A DNA stretch of 64,000 nucleotides from Sphingomonas sp. R647 (GCF_020177055.1 NZ_JAIQXT010000003.1:434001-498000), one strand, 5' to 3'. Positions 23,957 to 32,734 are shown, numbered from the stretch's first letter. Notes: generated by a model from the sequence alone, not told the origin. Made by a program: numbers and translations.

Positions 23957-24751
23957 GTGGCTGAAGAAGCAGGCAAGATCGATCCGATGCACCAGTTCGA
24001 GGTGACGTCGATTGCCGACATGTTCACCATCGGCAATCAGACGATCGCCTTCACCAACAGTGCGCTGTGGATGGCGATCGCCGCCGTCGCGCTGTGGGTG
24101 TTCATGCTCGGCGGCATGAAGCGTGAGGTGGTTCCGGGCCGCTGGCAGATGGCGGTTGAAGGCTTCACCGGCTTCATCGACAACCTGCTCAAGGCGAATA
24201 TCGGGCATGAGGGGCGCAAGTTCCTGCCTTATGTCTTCTCGCTGTTCATGTTCATCTTGTTCGCCAACGTCATCGGCCTGCTGCCGTTTGGCGTCGTCCC
24301 CGGCGTGCATCCGTTCACCGCGACCAGCCACTTCACCGTGACCGGCGTGCTGGCGATCCTGTCCTTCTCGATCGTCCTCGTCGTCGGCTTTGCCCGGCAT
24401 GGCCTGCGCTTCTTCTCGCTGTTCGTGCCCAAGGGTACGCCGCTGCCCGTGCTGTTCCTCGTGGCGCCGATCGAGTTCGTCTCGTTCATGGTCCGCCCGT
24501 TCAGCCTTGCGCTGCGACTGTTCGTCGCGATGACCGCCGGCCATATCCTGCTCAAGGTGCTGGCGGGCTTCATCATCAATTCGGCCAATGCCGGCGCGGG
24601 TCTCGGCCTGCTGGTCGGCGTGCCCAGCTTCGCGCTGATGCTCGGCGTCTCGGCGCTCGAGATCCTGGTCGCTGGCGTCCAGGCCTATGTGTTCGCGCTG
24701 CTCACGTCGCTGTACATCAACGACGCGGTGCATCTGCACGATCATCACTGA
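23957..24751 (+). CDS. atpB: F0 ATP synthase subunit a
   Basis: 264 aa with six or so TM segments. The fourth-helix region FVSFMVRPFSLALRLFVAMT-AGHILLKV has the conserved essential Arg (ALRLF) that faces the c-ring glutamate, and the last part (LEILVAGVQAYVFALLTSLY-INDAVHLHDHH) is typical of alphaproteobacterial subunit a. The start is GTG 33 bp after atpI. It forms the proton half-channels. Confidence 0.97.
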   Translation: MAEEAGKIDPMHQFEVTSIADMFTIGNQTIAFTNSALWMAIAAVALWVFMLGGMKREVVPGRWQMAVEGFTGFIDNLLKANIGHEGRKFLPYVFSLFMFILFANVIGLLPFGVVPGVHPFTATSHFTVTGVLAILSFSIVLVVGFARHGLRFFSLFVPKGTPLPVLFLVAPIEFVSFMVRPFSLALRLFVAMTAGHILLKVLAGFIINSANAGAGLGLLVGVPSFALMLGVSALEILVAGVQAYVFALLTSLYINDAVHLHDHH

Positions 24752-24796
24752 GAATTCTTTCCAACCAACGACTGATTTTTCGAAGGAGTAATTCAA

Positions 24797-25024
24797 ATGG
24801 AAGCAGATTCGATCAAGCTGCTCGGCGCCGGTCTCGCGGCGATCGGTGCTGGCCTTGCAGCGCTTGGCGTGGGCAACGTCTTCTCGGCGTTCCTTCAGGG
24901 CGCACTGCGCAATCCGGGTGCGGCTGCCAGCCAGCAGGGCAACATGTTCATCGGCTTCGCGGCTGCCGAGCTTCTCGGCCTGCTCGCGTTCGTCGTGGCG
25001 GTGCTGCTGATCTTCGTCGCCTGA
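24797..25024 (+). CDS. atpE: F0 ATP synthase subunit c
   Basis: A 75-aa hairpin of two TM helices: LLGAGLAAIGAGLAALGVGN, then a polar loop ARNP-type (LRNPGAAASQQGN), then FIGFAAAELLGLLAFVVAVL with the proton-binding Glu at about residue 58. Length is normal. AAGGAG lies 7-8 nt before the ATG. It forms the rotating ring. Confidence 0.97.
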   Translation: MEADSIKLLGAGLAAIGAGLAALGVGNVFSAFLQGALRNPGAAASQQGNMFIGFAAAELLGLLAFVVAVLLIFVA

Positions 25025-25088
25025 AGTCTCTCCCGCCCTGCGCGTCGCGCGGGGCGGACTTGAGGACGGACCGCGAGAGGACGGACCA

Positions 25089-25580
25089 ATGCCCCAGATC
25101 GAACAAGTCGCGGCGACCTATGCGTCGCAGATCTTTTGGCTGCTGCTGACCTTCGGGCTCACCTTCGTGATCGTCGGCCTGGGCATCTTGCCCAAGGTTT
25201 CCGGCACGATGGATGCGCGCGACAAGTCGGTTGCGGACGACCTTGCCGCTGCGGAAGCGGCGCGCTCGGCGGCCGATCAGGCCGAAGAGACCTGGCGCGC
25301 GCAGGAAAATGCTGCGCGTGAAGCCGCGCGCAAGCGCCTCGCTGAGGCACGTGCGCAGGGGCAGGCCCAGACCGACGCCGCACTGGCATCGGCCAATGCC
25401 GAGATCGAGGGTCGTGTCACCGCGGCCGAAGCCCGGATCGCGGAGGCCAGTGCCGCCGCTGCCGGCGAGATCGAATCGGTTGCGACCGATGCCGCCCGCG
25501 ACATCGTCGCCCGCCTGTCGGGCGTCAGCGTCACGTCGGCGGAAGCCGGCCAGGCAGTGAAGGCAGCGCTCAATGGCTGA
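25089..25580 (+). CDS. atpF': F0 ATP synthase subunit b'
   Basis: 163 aa. One N-terminal TM helix (QIFWLLLTFGLTFVIVGLGI) followed by a long Ala/Glu/Arg helix (ADDLAAAEAARSAADQAEET, EARAQGQAQTDAALASANAE) that forms the peripheral stalk coiled coil. The motif LPKVSGTMDARDKSVADDLA identifies the b' paralogue, which lies before b in alphaproteobacteria. It overlaps the next gene by 8 nt. Confidence 0.94.
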   Translation: MPQIEQVAATYASQIFWLLLTFGLTFVIVGLGILPKVSGTMDARDKSVADDLAAAEAARSAADQAEETWRAQENAAREAARKRLAEARAQGQAQTDAALASANAEIEGRVTAAEARIAEASAAAAGEIESVATDAARDIVARLSGVSVTSAEAGQAVKAALNG

Positions 25581-26127
25581 GGTAGCACAAGTGACCGCAG
25601 GAACCGCGGCCCCGGCCGAGGTATACCACGCCAAGCCGGCGGTGTTCGGGATCGACGCGACGATGTGGGTCGGCCTGGCGATGCTCGGCCTGATCCTGAT
25701 CGTGGTGTGGAAGAAGGTGCCGTCGGCGATCGGCGGCATGCTCGACAAGCAGATCGCGGCGATCCGCACGCGTCTGGACGAAGCCAACCAGCTTCGCGCC
25801 GAGGCTGAGGCGCTGCGTGAGGAATATGCGCGCAAGCTTGCCAATGTCGAGCAGGAGGCGGCCGCCATGGTTGCCCATGCCGACGAGGAGGCGCAGGCGC
25901 TGCTGGTCAAGGCCAAGGCCGATGCCGAAGACCTGATCCGCCGCCGCACCAAGATGGCGGAGGACAAGATCGCCGCTGCCGAGCGCACCGCCCTCGACCA
26001 GGTCCGCGCCACGGCCGCCGAAGCCGCGACCAAGGCCGCCGGTGCGATCATCGCGCAAAAGCACGACGCCAGCGCCGACAAGGCACTGGTCAACCAGACG
26101 ATCGCCGGCCTCTCGCGCCTCAACTGA
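25573..26127 (+). CDS. atpF: F0 ATP synthase subunit b
   Basis: 184 aa. A short extra N-terminus, one TM helix (MWVGLAMLGLILIVVWKKVP) and a long peripheral-stalk helix (KQIAAIRTRLDEANQLRAEA, EALREEYARKLANVEQEAAA). With b' it forms a heterodimeric stalk that holds F1. Last gene of the operon in this window: the F1 genes are elsewhere, as is usual in this group. An intrinsic terminator follows. Confidence 0.95.
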   Translation: MAEVAQVTAGTAAPAEVYHAKPAVFGIDATMWVGLAMLGLILIVVWKKVPSAIGGMLDKQIAAIRTRLDEANQLRAEAEALREEYARKLANVEQEAAAMVAHADEEAQALLVKAKADAEDLIRRRTKMAEDKIAAAERTALDQVRATAAEAATKAAGAIIAQKHDASADKALVNQTIAGLSRLN

Positions 26128-26144
26128 GCTGCGGGTTCCGGACA

Positions 26145-26187
26145 AGAAAAAGGGGCGTCGGTCACAAGACCGGCGCCCCTTTTCTTG
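26145..26187 (+). terminator. Intrinsic terminator of the atp operon
   Basis: GGGGCGTCGGTC (26152-26163) pairs with GACCGGCGCCCC (26168-26179) around an ACAA loop, with one G-U pair. An A-rich run before and TTTTCTTGTT after extend the stem and would let it work in both directions. It begins 18 bp after the stop. Confidence 0.92.
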
Positions 26188-26192
26188 TTCAT

Positions 26193-26300
26193 CGTCACCC
26201 CGGCCCCCGTGCCGGGGTCCACTGTGCGGCAAGCGCGGCGCACGAGGCGCGCACGTCGCGGGTGCGTCGGAGTGGACCCCGGAACACGTCCGGGGGACGA
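26193..26300. repeat. Intergenic palindromic repeat, family B, copy 3
   Basis: 108 bp. Left arm CGTCACCCCGGCCCCCGTGC-CGGGGTCCAC; right arm GTGGACCCCGGAACACGTCC-GGGGGACGA. It directly follows the atp terminator and precedes the convergent M20 amidohydrolase gene. Confidence 0.85.
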
Positions 26301-26306
26301 GATTGG

Positions 26307-27626
26307 CTACTTCCCCAACAAATCCAGCACCGCCACCGTCATCGCCGTCGTCCCCAGCGTCACCGCCGGCTTCGCCTCGACCTTAAAGAACGGCGAATGG
26401 TGCGCGGGCAGCGTCTTCTCACCGCGCTTGGCCGCATCCAGCTCGGCCTGCGGTGTTCCGCCGACCACGAAATAGGCTCCCGGCACGCCCAGCTTCTGCT
26501 CGATGAAATAGGCGAAATCCTCCGCCCCCATGCTCTCGCGCGGTTCGGTCTTGAGGATGTCCGCGCCGAACGCCTTGGTAAACGCCCCGCGCACCCGCGT
26601 CGTCAGCGCCGGGTCGTTCAGCGTCACCGGGGTCGACTCGAACCCGACCCGCACCACCGGCAATTTATCCTCGGGCAGCCCGTTCATCCGCCCGACATTG
26701 GTCGCGATCCGCTTGATCCCGTCGAGCAGCTTCTTGCGCGTATCCTCGTCATCCGACCGCACCGTCAGCTGCAGCTCGGCCTTATCGCTGATGATGTTGT
26801 GCTTGAACCCCGAATGGAACGCGCCAACGGTGACCACGCCGGGCTTCAACGGCGCGATCTCGCGGCTCACCAGCGTCTGCAGCGCCATCACGATCTGCGA
26901 TCCCATCACGATCGGGTCCTTGCCCATATGCGGCGCAGCGCCATGGGTGCCGATGCCGTGCACGGTGATGTCGACGCTGTCCGAGGAGGATGAGCTGATC
27001 CCCGGCTCCAGCCCGATCTTGCCGGTCGGAAAGCCCGATGTGACATGGAACGCCACCGCATAATCGGGCTTGGGGAATCGGGTATAGAGCCCGTCCTCCA
27101 TCATCTTGCGCGCGCCGCCGATCCGCTCCTCGGCCGGCTGCACCACGAACACCACCGTGCCCTTCCACCGGTTCTTGAGCTTCGCCAGCTGCCGCGCGGT
27201 GCCGATCAGCGACGTGATGTGCACGTCATGCCCGCATGCATGCATCACCGGCTTCACCACGCCGTCGATATCCTCCTGCGTCACGGTTGAGGCATAGGCC
27301 AGCCCGCTATCCTCCTTCAGCGGCAACCCGTCCATATCGGCGCGCAGCAGGATGGTCGGCCCATCGCCATTCTTCATCACGCCCACGACGCCAGTCCCGC
27401 CAACCTTCTCGGTCACCACGATCCCACCGACCGCACGCAGCTCCTTCGCCATGATCGCAGCGGTCCGGCTCTCCTTGTACGACAGCTCGGGATTCTTGTG
27501 GAAATCGACGAACAGCGCCTCCAGATGCGCCGCATAATCCGCCTCCACCGCCGGCGCGAAGTCCGGCTCCGCCAGCACAGGCGCGGCGATCAGCGACGAA
27601 GCGAGCAGGGCGGTGAGCAGGCGCAT
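26307..27626 (-). CDS. M20 family metallo-amidohydrolase, exported
   Basis: 439 aa, M20D-type amidohydrolase (hippurate/IAA-amino-acid hydrolase-like). A signal peptide ends near APVLA (about residue 19). The metal site shows in MHACGHDVHITSLIGTARQL, VVFVVQPAEERIGGARKMME, YAVAFHVTSGFPTG and GAEDFAYFIEQKLGVPGAYF. GTHGAAPHMGKDPIVMGSQI is the dimerisation-domain motif. It should remove acyl or amino-acid groups from amides in the periplasm; the substrate is not determined. Confidence 0.92.
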   Translation of the reverse strand: MRLLTALLASSLIAAPVLAEPDFAPAVEADYAAHLEALFVDFHKNPELSYKESRTAAIMAKELRAVGGIVVTEKVGGTGVVGVMKNGDGPTILLRADMDGLPLKEDSGLAYASTVTQEDIDGVVKPVMHACGHDVHITSLIGTARQLAKLKNRWKGTVVFVVQPAEERIGGARKMMEDGLYTRFPKPDYAVAFHVTSGFPTGKIGLEPGISSSSSDSVDITVHGIGTHGAAPHMGKDPIVMGSQIVMALQTLVSREIAPLKPGVVTVGAFHSGFKHNIISDKAELQLTVRSDDEDTRKKLLDGIKRIATNVGRMNGLPEDKLPVVRVGFESTPVTLNDPALTTRVRGAFTKAFGADILKTEPRESMGAEDFAYFIEQKLGVPGAYFVVGGTPQAELDAAKRGEKTLPAHHSPFFKVEAKPAVTLGTTAMTVAVLDLLGK

Positions 27627-27692
27627 GATGGATCCCCCAAAGGCGTTTGAGCAGAGGGTAGTCAGACGCGCATTCGTTGGAAAGGGCCGTGC

Positions 27693-28865
27693 TCACCCGG
27701 CTGCGGATAGCGACTGCGGCATCGGTTCAGCGGCCCCATCGCCCTCGGCACCGGTTTCGCGTGGCAGGAACCACGGTCCGACGAGCAGTCCGAACAGAAA
27801 TCCGCCCAAATGCGCCTCCCACGCCAATCCGATCGTGGCATCGCCAACCCATGACATCAACGCCAGCAGCAGGAACAGGAACGCATTCTCCTTGACCAAT
27901 GCCCAGCCGCTGCGCCGGATCGTCCGCGATCGGATGGCGAGCACCGGTCCCCCCTCAGGGCGTGTGCGCAACAATAGCGCAACAAGGCCGTAAATGCCCC
28001 CCGACGCACCCACCATCGGCACGGTCCCCGTCGGATGAAGCGTCAGAAACAGGGCTGCCCCGGCCAGAGCGCTGAACACGAACAGCAGCAAAAAGCGCAG
28101 CCAAGCCAAAGGCGGTGGCCCCAGCCGCACCGTCAGCATGCCGCCGATCGCCGCCAATACCGACAGGTTCATCACCAGATGCAAGAGGCCTCCATGCGTG
28201 AACATGTGCAGAAAGATGGTCTCGAACCGACCTTGTGACAGCGCGGCGGCGGACAGCCCCCAATCGACAATGCCGTCCAGGCCGCGGGTCGCGATCAGCC
28301 AGACCGCCGTGAGCACGCTCGCTGCGCCGATCGCAAAGGCCGGAACATGTGCGGTCCAGTGCAGCGGCGCGGGCTCGGGCGGCTGCAGAGCGAACGGACG
28401 ATCGCCCTGGAACCATGAATCGCCCTGCTCCTCCATAAGCTCAAGCGCGTTTCGGATCGCTTCCATCACGTCGCGCGGGGCGACCAGTGTCACCCGGTCG
28501 CCCGGTATCAGCGTGACAAACTGGTGCGGCCAGCGCTGCCACCAATCCTGCCCGGTGCGCCACCAGCGCCCGTCCGTGTCGGATTTCTCGTAAAACTCCT
28601 GGTCATCAAGCGCCGCTTCGACCCACGCCGCTTCGGCATGCGAAACGGTCATCTCGCTCGGTCGAGCCATGAACTGCAGCACCCAGCCGACCACCAGCGG
28701 CAGCACCGTGTCCTTCGTGACCAGCGCCTGCCAGTCATACAGCCACAGGATCAGGATGATCGCAGCGAGATTGGGGACCAGCTGAAACAGGCTGTAGATC
28801 GGGATCAGATCCCGCAGCCATCCATAGCGGGAACGAATTGTCAGCTCGGTATGCGGCCCCTGCAT
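27693..28865 (-). CDS. Rhomboid family intramembrane serine protease with N-terminal extension
   Basis: 390 aa. Residues 175-360 form a rhomboid core of six TM helices: FLHMFTHGGLLHLVMNLSVL with the oxyanion Asn at about 233, catalytic Ser at about 288 in VPMVGASGGIYGLVALLLR, and catalytic His at about 352 in GLAWEAHLGGFLFGLLVGP. The N-terminal 170 residues are unusual: two TM helices (IPIYSLFQLVPNLAAIILIL; LPLVVGWVLQF) and a soluble Trp/Asp-rich domain (DTDGRWWRTGQDWWQRWPHQ) that I do not recognise. Divergent from uvrC. Confidence 0.88.
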   Translation of the reverse strand: MQGPHTELTIRSRYGWLRDLIPIYSLFQLVPNLAAIILILWLYDWQALVTKDTVLPLVVGWVLQFMARPSEMTVSHAEAAWVEAALDDQEFYEKSDTDGRWWRTGQDWWQRWPHQFVTLIPGDRVTLVAPRDVMEAIRNALELMEEQGDSWFQGDRPFALQPPEPAPLHWTAHVPAFAIGAASVLTAVWLIATRGLDGIVDWGLSAAALSQGRFETIFLHMFTHGGLLHLVMNLSVLAAIGGMLTVRLGPPPLAWLRFLLLFVFSALAGAALFLTLHPTGTVPMVGASGGIYGLVALLLRTRPEGGPVLAIRSRTIRRSGWALVKENAFLFLLLALMSWVGDATIGLAWEAHLGGFLFGLLVGPWFLPRETGAEGDGAAEPMPQSLSAAG

Positions 28866-28948
28866 AGCCTATGGTGTGTCGCGCCGCTGAGGGCTTGGCA
28901 AGCGTGGTTCCGCTTTGACCGGAGCGCCGGACTCCCTACATCCCCCCG

Positions 28949-30868
28949 GTGACCAGCGACCCCAATTCCCCCAACCGCTTCAACGAAGACTCCGCCACCT
29001 ATGCCGTGCGCGGGTCGGAGACGCCTGACCTCGACGCCGGTGTCGCCGCGATCCGCAACGTGCTCGCGACGCTGCCGGTCCGCCCCGGCGTCTATCGCAT
29101 GCAGGATGCGCGCGGCGACGTGCTCTATGTCGGCAAGGCCCGCGCGCTCAAAAACCGCGTCGCCAACTACACGCAACCGGCCAAGCTATCCAATCGCCTG
29201 CGCCGCATGATCGCGCAGACGCGGTCGATGACCGTCGTCACCACCAATAACGAGGCCGAGGCGCTCCTCCTCGAAGCGCAGCTGATCAAGCGCTTCCGTC
29301 CGCCCTACAATGTCCTGCTGCGCGACGATAAGTCGTTCCCCTATATTCTCCTGCGCGGCGACCACGCCTTCCCCCGCGTCCAGCTGCATCGCGGTGCGCG
29401 CCGGGCCAAGGGCGACTATTTCGGCCCGTTTGCGGGCGCGGGTCAGGTGCGCAAGACGCTCAACGCGCTCCAGAAACTCTTCCTCCTGCGCAGCTGCACC
29501 GACAGCTTCTTCAACACCCGCGACCGCCCGTGCCTGCTCTACCAGATCCGCCGCTGCTCGGCCCCGTGCGTCGATCGCATCGACAAGGCCGGCTATGCCG
29601 AACTCGTGTCCGATTCCCGCGACTTCCTCATGGGCAAATCGACCAAGGTTCAGGCGAAACTGGGCGAGCAGATGCAGGCCGCCGCCGAAAATCTCGACTT
29701 CGAACTCGCCGCGATCCTGCGCGACCGATTGAAGGCGCTCACCTTCATCCAGGGGTCACAGGCGATCAATGCCGAGGGGATCGGCGACGCCGACATCTTC
29801 GCCATGGCCGCCAAACAGGGCCAGATCGGCATCCAGGCCTTCTTTATCCGCGGCGGCCAGAATTGGGGCCACCGCGCCTTCTTCCCCGCGCACACCGCCG
29901 ATGTGCCGGAGGATGAGGTGTTCACCCAGTTCCTCATGCAATTCTATGAGGAAGTGCCCCCGCCGCGCACCATCTTCGTCGACCGCAACCTCGACGATCT
30001 CAAATTGCTCTCCGAAGCGCTCGCCGAACGCGCCGGGCGCAAGGTCGCGATCGGCATGCCGCAGCGTGGGACGCGCCGCCGCCTGCTCGATCAGGCGAAG
30101 CGCAACGCGATCGAGGCGCTCGACCGCCGCATGGCCGAATCGACGACGCAGGCAAAGATCCTGCGCGACATCGCCGACCTCTTCGCCCTGCCCGAACCGC
30201 CCGACCGCATCGAAGTCTATGACAACAGCCATATTCAGGGTGCGCACGCCGTCGGCGCGATGATCGTTGCCGGGCCAGAGGGGTTCCGCACCGGCCAGTA
30301 TCGCAAGTTCAACATCAAGAGCGCCGCCACCAACGACGATTTCGCGATGATGCGCGAAGTCTTCACCCGCCGCTTCGCCCGCGCGCAGGAGGAAGACCCC
30401 GACCGCGACAAGGGCATCTGGCCCGACCTCGTACTGATCGACGGCGGCAAGGGCCAGCTCAGCGCCGCCCGCGCCGTGCTCGAGGAATTGGGGATCGAGG
30501 ATGTGTGCATGGTCGGCGTCGCCAAAGGCCCGCACCACGGCCGCGAAGGCCGCGAAGTCTTCCACCTGATGGACGGCAGCGAACGCATGCTCCCGACCAA
30601 CGCGCCGGCATTGTTCCACATCCAGAAGCTCCGCGACGAAGTCCACCGCTTCGCCATCGGCGCGCACCGCGCCAAGCGCGCCAAGGCGATCGGCGCCAGC
30701 CCGCTCGACGACGTCCCCGGCATCGGCCCGGCGCGCAAGAAAGCGCTGCTGATGCACTTCGGTACGGCCAAGGCGGTGCGCGGGGCGAGTTTGGAGGATC
30801 TACAGAAGGCCCCCGGCGTGAGCGCGGCGGTGGCGCAGCAGGTGTATGATTTCTATCATTCGCGGTGA
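28949..30868 (+). CDS. uvrC: UvrABC excinuclease subunit C
   Basis: 639 aa, full length. The N-terminal GIY-YIG endonuclease domain (PGVYRMQDARGDVLYVGKAR, NEAEALLLEAQLIKRFRPPY), a Cys-containing segment (YQIRRCSAPCVDRIDKAGY), the UVR motif near residue 235 (LGEQMQAAAENLDFELAAIL), the UvrC/RNase H-like domain (RIEVYDNSHIQGAHAVGAMI, DLVLIDGGKGQLSAARAV) and two C-terminal helix-hairpin-helix motifs (LDDVPGIGPARKKALLMHFG). It makes both incisions in nucleotide excision repair. The start is GTG, 83 bp from the divergent rhomboid gene. Confidence 0.97.
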   Translation: MTSDPNSPNRFNEDSATYAVRGSETPDLDAGVAAIRNVLATLPVRPGVYRMQDARGDVLYVGKARALKNRVANYTQPAKLSNRLRRMIAQTRSMTVVTTNNEAEALLLEAQLIKRFRPPYNVLLRDDKSFPYILLRGDHAFPRVQLHRGARRAKGDYFGPFAGAGQVRKTLNALQKLFLLRSCTDSFFNTRDRPCLLYQIRRCSAPCVDRIDKAGYAELVSDSRDFLMGKSTKVQAKLGEQMQAAAENLDFELAAILRDRLKALTFIQGSQAINAEGIGDADIFAMAAKQGQIGIQAFFIRGGQNWGHRAFFPAHTADVPEDEVFTQFLMQFYEEVPPPRTIFVDRNLDDLKLLSEALAERAGRKVAIGMPQRGTRRRLLDQAKRNAIEALDRRMAESTTQAKILRDIADLFALPEPPDRIEVYDNSHIQGAHAVGAMIVAGPEGFRTGQYRKFNIKSAATNDDFAMMREVFTRRFARAQEEDPDRDKGIWPDLVLIDGGKGQLSAARAVLEELGIEDVCMVGVAKGPHHGREGREVFHLMDGSERMLPTNAPALFHIQKLRDEVHRFAIGAHRAKRAKAIGASPLDDVPGIGPARKKALLMHFGTAKAVRGASLEDLQKAPGVSAAVAQQVYDFYHSR

Positions 30869-30983
30869 GATTGGGTCGTGAATGGGCAAGGGGCCGCTTT
30901 CGGAGCGGCGAACTTGGTGTTGGTTGCTGGGTGCTTAGCTGCCGTTCCGGTGTATGCTATCCGCTTCCAAAGGAGAACGAAGA

Positions 30984-31328
30984 ATGCGTGTCCTAGATGT
31001 GCCTCGAAGCGTGCTCCGCGAAGCTTTTGACGTTGTAGTTGCTCAGTGGCCGAATGAGATCACCCCGGGAGTGAAGTCGTTTCACATCGGCGGCGGTTGC
31101 AACATGCGGGGTTTGAATGACGCTCGCAGCCGCGTTGAGGAATGGGTGAGTTCGAGCCACTTTGAGGGAATGCTCGATCAAGTGATCGGCTCGGCAGAGC
31201 ATTATGTCTACGCGACCATCCATGCGGCACTACAAAACCTCACAGTTCTAAAAACAAGCGATCTCGACTTCGAAGCGTTTGTCTCGCGGTTTGACGGCCA
31301 TCCGAACTACAGAGTGGTCGAGAACTGA
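30984..31328 (+). CDS. Orphan hypothetical protein in a low-GC patch
   Basis: 114 aa starting MRVLDVPRSVLREAFDVVV. No signal peptide or TM; alpha/beta composition with FHIGGGCNMRGLNDARSRVE and HYVYATIHAALQNLTVLKTS. I recognise no family. AAAGGAGAA lies 6 nt before the ATG, so translation is likely. Codon use differs visibly from the neighbours: many A/T third positions (GTT, AAA, CTA, TCG mixed), unlike the G/C third positions of uvrC and the DUF2254 gene. That suggests recent acquisition. The tRNA-Leu-like element lies 50 bp downstream. Confidence 0.6.
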   Translation: MRVLDVPRSVLREAFDVVVAQWPNEITPGVKSFHIGGGCNMRGLNDARSRVEEWVSSSHFEGMLDQVIGSAEHYVYATIHAALQNLTVLKTSDLDFEAFVSRFDGHPNYRVVEN

Positions 31329-31378
31329 AGGTGAGCAAGGGGTCGTTATAACACGGGCAAGATGCTACTCGTCGCCTC

Positions 31379-31455
31379 GCCAGCGTGACGGAATTGGTAG
31401 ACGTATCGCTACAGCGATCCTCTCGCAGGTGCGGGTTCAAGCCCCGCCGCTGGCG
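31379..31455 (+). tRNA. tRNA-Leu-like element with collapsed anticodon arm (probable pseudo-tRNA)
   Basis: 77 nt. Acceptor arms GCCAGCG and CGCTGGC pair perfectly over 7 bp. D arm ACG-GAATTGGTAGA-CGT matches the Leu-type D arm. A long-variable-arm hairpin (CCT-CTCGC-AGG) and a canonical T arm (GCGGG-TTCAAGC-CCCGC) follow. But the anticodon arm is only ATCGC-TACA-GCGAT: a 5-bp stem with a 4-nt loop in place of 7, and no base 26. The discriminator is G rather than the A usual for tRNA-Leu, and no CCA is encoded. It cannot decode as a normal tRNA. Confidence 0.6.
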
Positions 31456-31504
31456 ATGACTGAACTGACTTCGAAGGCGTCCACACCGCTCCCCCAACCA
31501 CCCC

Positions 31505-32734
31505 CTAATCCGGCCAATCCTCAAACGCCCGCACCACCGCCAGCCGCTCTTCATCCGTCGTCAGCGCCGCGCGTGCCCGCGCCTTCGCGTCCTCCGCCGC
31601 ATGCCGCGCCGCCGCCGCCCAGTCGGGCGCAACCGCCGCCAGCGCCGCCAGCGTCTTTTGCAGCTTCACTGCGACCTCTACCGTCCCCGCACCGTCGCGT
31701 CCGATCGCGCGGCACGCATCGACCACCAGCTTCTCGATCTCCAGCGCCGGGAACACCACGCGGTCATCGGCCGGCTGCCCCTCGACCCGCGCCATCTTGT
31801 CGAACACCCGCAACTGCGCGCCCAGCACCGCAATCGCCGTCCCCGGATCATTGACCGCCGGCGACAGCGCCCGCGACGCAATCTCCGACAGCACGATCAG
31901 GCCAAAGCGGGGGTCATCGTCGTAACTGCGGTCGCGCTCGACCGTGATCGCCTCGGCGATGCGCGCGTCCACCCCCGCATCGCCGCCGACCACCCATGCG
32001 ACCACCCGGCCGGAATCGACAAAGCTCCCGGGCAGCACCGCCAGCTGCACCGTCCCGCCGCACCCCGCCATCACCTCGCCCAGCTCGGCGGCATCGATAT
32101 TGGTGACATAGCCGATCCGCCCGGCACAGCGCACCGCCCGCGCCCCGTCCGGCAGCGGCGGCACCGCCAGCCCGGCAATGCGCGGCCGATGCTGCATCCG
32201 CTCCACCGCCGCGACCCCGGCGCGCTCGACCCGCATGATCGTGTCATGCACCCGCCCGAGCAGCGCGATATGCTGGATCCACCGCAGCAGCGTGACGACG
32301 ATCACCCCGATCAGCGCGATCGTGCCCACGAACAACAGCACGCGCCCCTGCTGGCCGTAAAATCCGGTCGACAGCGCGATGATCCCGACAATCGCGAACA
32401 GAAACGCGCCCAGAAAGGTCGACAGCGCATTCTGCGACGTCGAATCCTCGACCAGCAACGCCACCGCGCGCGGCGTGACGCTCGACGTCGCCGCGCCATA
32501 GGCCGACACCATCGCGGTCAACGAAAAGGTCGTCACCGCCAACATGCTAGACGCGATGATGCCCAGAATATTGTCGACCGCATCCGCCCCGATCTTCGCC
32601 CCCAGCGTAACCGGGACCAGCGGCGCAACCAGCGGCGCCAGCAACGCCAGCACCACCGCCGCCAGCGAAAACGCCGCCGCGCGAAACCACAGCCGCCGCG
32701 ACACCACGCGCCACACCCACGCCCAGCGACTCAT
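31505..32734 (-). CDS. DUF2254 family membrane protein
   Basis: 409 aa. Four TM segments in the first 150 residues (AAAFSLAAVVLALLAPLVAP; VDNILGIIASSMLAVTTFSL; FLGAFLFAIVGIIALSTGFY; LLFVGTIALIGVIVVTLLRW) and a large cytosolic part with FGLIVLSEIASRALSPAVND-PGTA, the DUF2254 hallmark. The N-terminal half resembles an inner-membrane channel in layout; function is unknown. ATG 32734 (MSRWAWVWRVVSRRLWF) was chosen over an upstream start that adds a Pro-rich leader. Divergent from the DUF3857 gene. Confidence 0.87.
   Translation of the reverse strand: MSRWAWVWRVVSRRLWFRAAAFSLAAVVLALLAPLVAPLVPVTLGAKIGADAVDNILGIIASSMLAVTTFSLTAMVSAYGAATSSVTPRAVALLVEDSTSQNALSTFLGAFLFAIVGIIALSTGFYGQQGRVLLFVGTIALIGVIVVTLLRWIQHIALLGRVHDTIMRVERAGVAAVERMQHRPRIAGLAVPPLPDGARAVRCAGRIGYVTNIDAAELGEVMAGCGGTVQLAVLPGSFVDSGRVVAWVVGGDAGVDARIAEAITVERDRSYDDDPRFGLIVLSEIASRALSPAVNDPGTAIAVLGAQLRVFDKMARVEGQPADDRVVFPALEIEKLVVDACRAIGRDGAGTVEVAVKLQKTLAALAAVAPDWAAAARHAAEDAKARARAALTTDEERLAVVRAFEDWPD

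Noticed and set aside
31379..31455. Annotating this simply as a functional tRNA-Leu
   Set aside because: No register gives a 5-bp anticodon stem with a 7-nt loop; the only paired arm there has a 4-nt loop, and the discriminator base is G.
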